From: Kocuria sp.
GTDB taxonomy: Bacteria > Actinomycetota > Actinomycetes > Actinomycetales > Micrococcaceae
DNA length: 14,431 nt
Direction of reading: 5' to 3'
Assembly: GCA_030453435.1 (NCBI GenBank)
Contig: JAKDKI010000022.1
Location: 1 to 14,431, forward strand
The position numbers and the translations under genes were made by a program. How positions within the stretch are numbered: the first letter of the stretch is position 1; each line of letters opens with the position of its first letter. Below are positions 14,414 through 14,431 of the stretch, piece after piece. The notes below the pieces were generated by a model. The model made no database searches. It was not told where the DNA came from and worked only from the letters and a program-made list of their open reading frames with translations.

Positions 14414-14431
14414 ATGGCAAAGATGATCGCT
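14414..14431 (+). CDS. groL: 60 kDa chaperonin GroEL (first six codons)
   Basis: Only MAKMIA is in the window; the gene runs off the end. The identity rests on three things together: MAK(M/I)IA is the normal start of actinobacterial GroEL, AGGAGG stands ten bases ahead, and the upstream region has CIRCE and HAIR operators, which are specific to chaperone genes. GroEL encloses and folds unfolded proteins with ATP in the cytoplasm. No groES gene lies directly upstream, so this is a solitary groEL copy, as is common in actinobacteria, which often carry a second copy next to groES. Heat induction through release of HrcA and perhaps HspR is inferred. Confidence 0.88.

Overview
The window reads as a chromosomal segment of a high-GC Gram-positive actinobacterium, probably Micrococcales and most likely Micrococcaceae or a close relative. 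The evidence is GC-rich codon use, GTG and TTG starts, an ordinary GGAGG-type ribosome site on most genes, several apparently leaderless starts, and the order DUF3263 gene, membrane protein with a YPRDEFD-type N-terminus, groEL. The genus cannot be fixed from the sequence. No mobile element, CRISPR array, tRNA or rRNA was seen.

Bases 1-6108 hold a fructose phosphotransferase (PTS) operon, all on the + strand: a DeoR-type repressor (fruR, 5' end outside the window), 1-phosphofructokinase (fruK), a fused fructose permease EIIABC (fruA), enzyme I (ptsI) and HPr (ptsH). Phosphate passes from PEP through EI and HPr to the A and B domains of FruA and then to incoming fructose. FruK converts fructose 1-phosphate to fructose 1,6-bisphosphate. 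Having the general proteins EI and HPr beside the fructose genes suggests that fructose uptake is a main, perhaps the only, PTS task. A long hairpin closes the operon.

Bases 6200-11477 hold three + strand genes with separate tasks: a membrane-anchored, stand-alone glutamate-synthase-like flavoprotein with a long disordered tail, a FemABX-type peptidoglycan cross-bridge aminoacyltransferase, and a ThrE-type threonine/serine exporter with a long disordered N-terminus. Hairpins lie between the first two and after the third.

Bases 11498-13055 hold two - strand genes, ung (uracil-DNA glycosylase) and, 19 bases downstream, a siderophore-interacting FAD ferric reductase. The reductase has its own candidate leaderless promoter, overlapped by a palindrome that resembles a DtxR/IdeR iron box.

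Bases 13108-14431 return to the + strand: a small DUF3263 protein, a single-pass membrane protein whose outer part is a Pro/Ala/Glu-rich tail in place of the LytR_C domain expected at this locus, and the first six codons of groEL. The region ahead of groEL is a dense heat-shock control region: a terminator hairpin, a near-perfect HAIR (HspR) site, two good CIRCE (HrcA) sites and a weaker third CIRCE-like dyad.

Most of the window is ordinary housekeeping sequence. I did not find a convincing new multi-gene system. The most interesting signals are the stacked operators ahead of groEL, the operator-over-leaderless-promoter arrangements, and the altered membrane protein before groEL.
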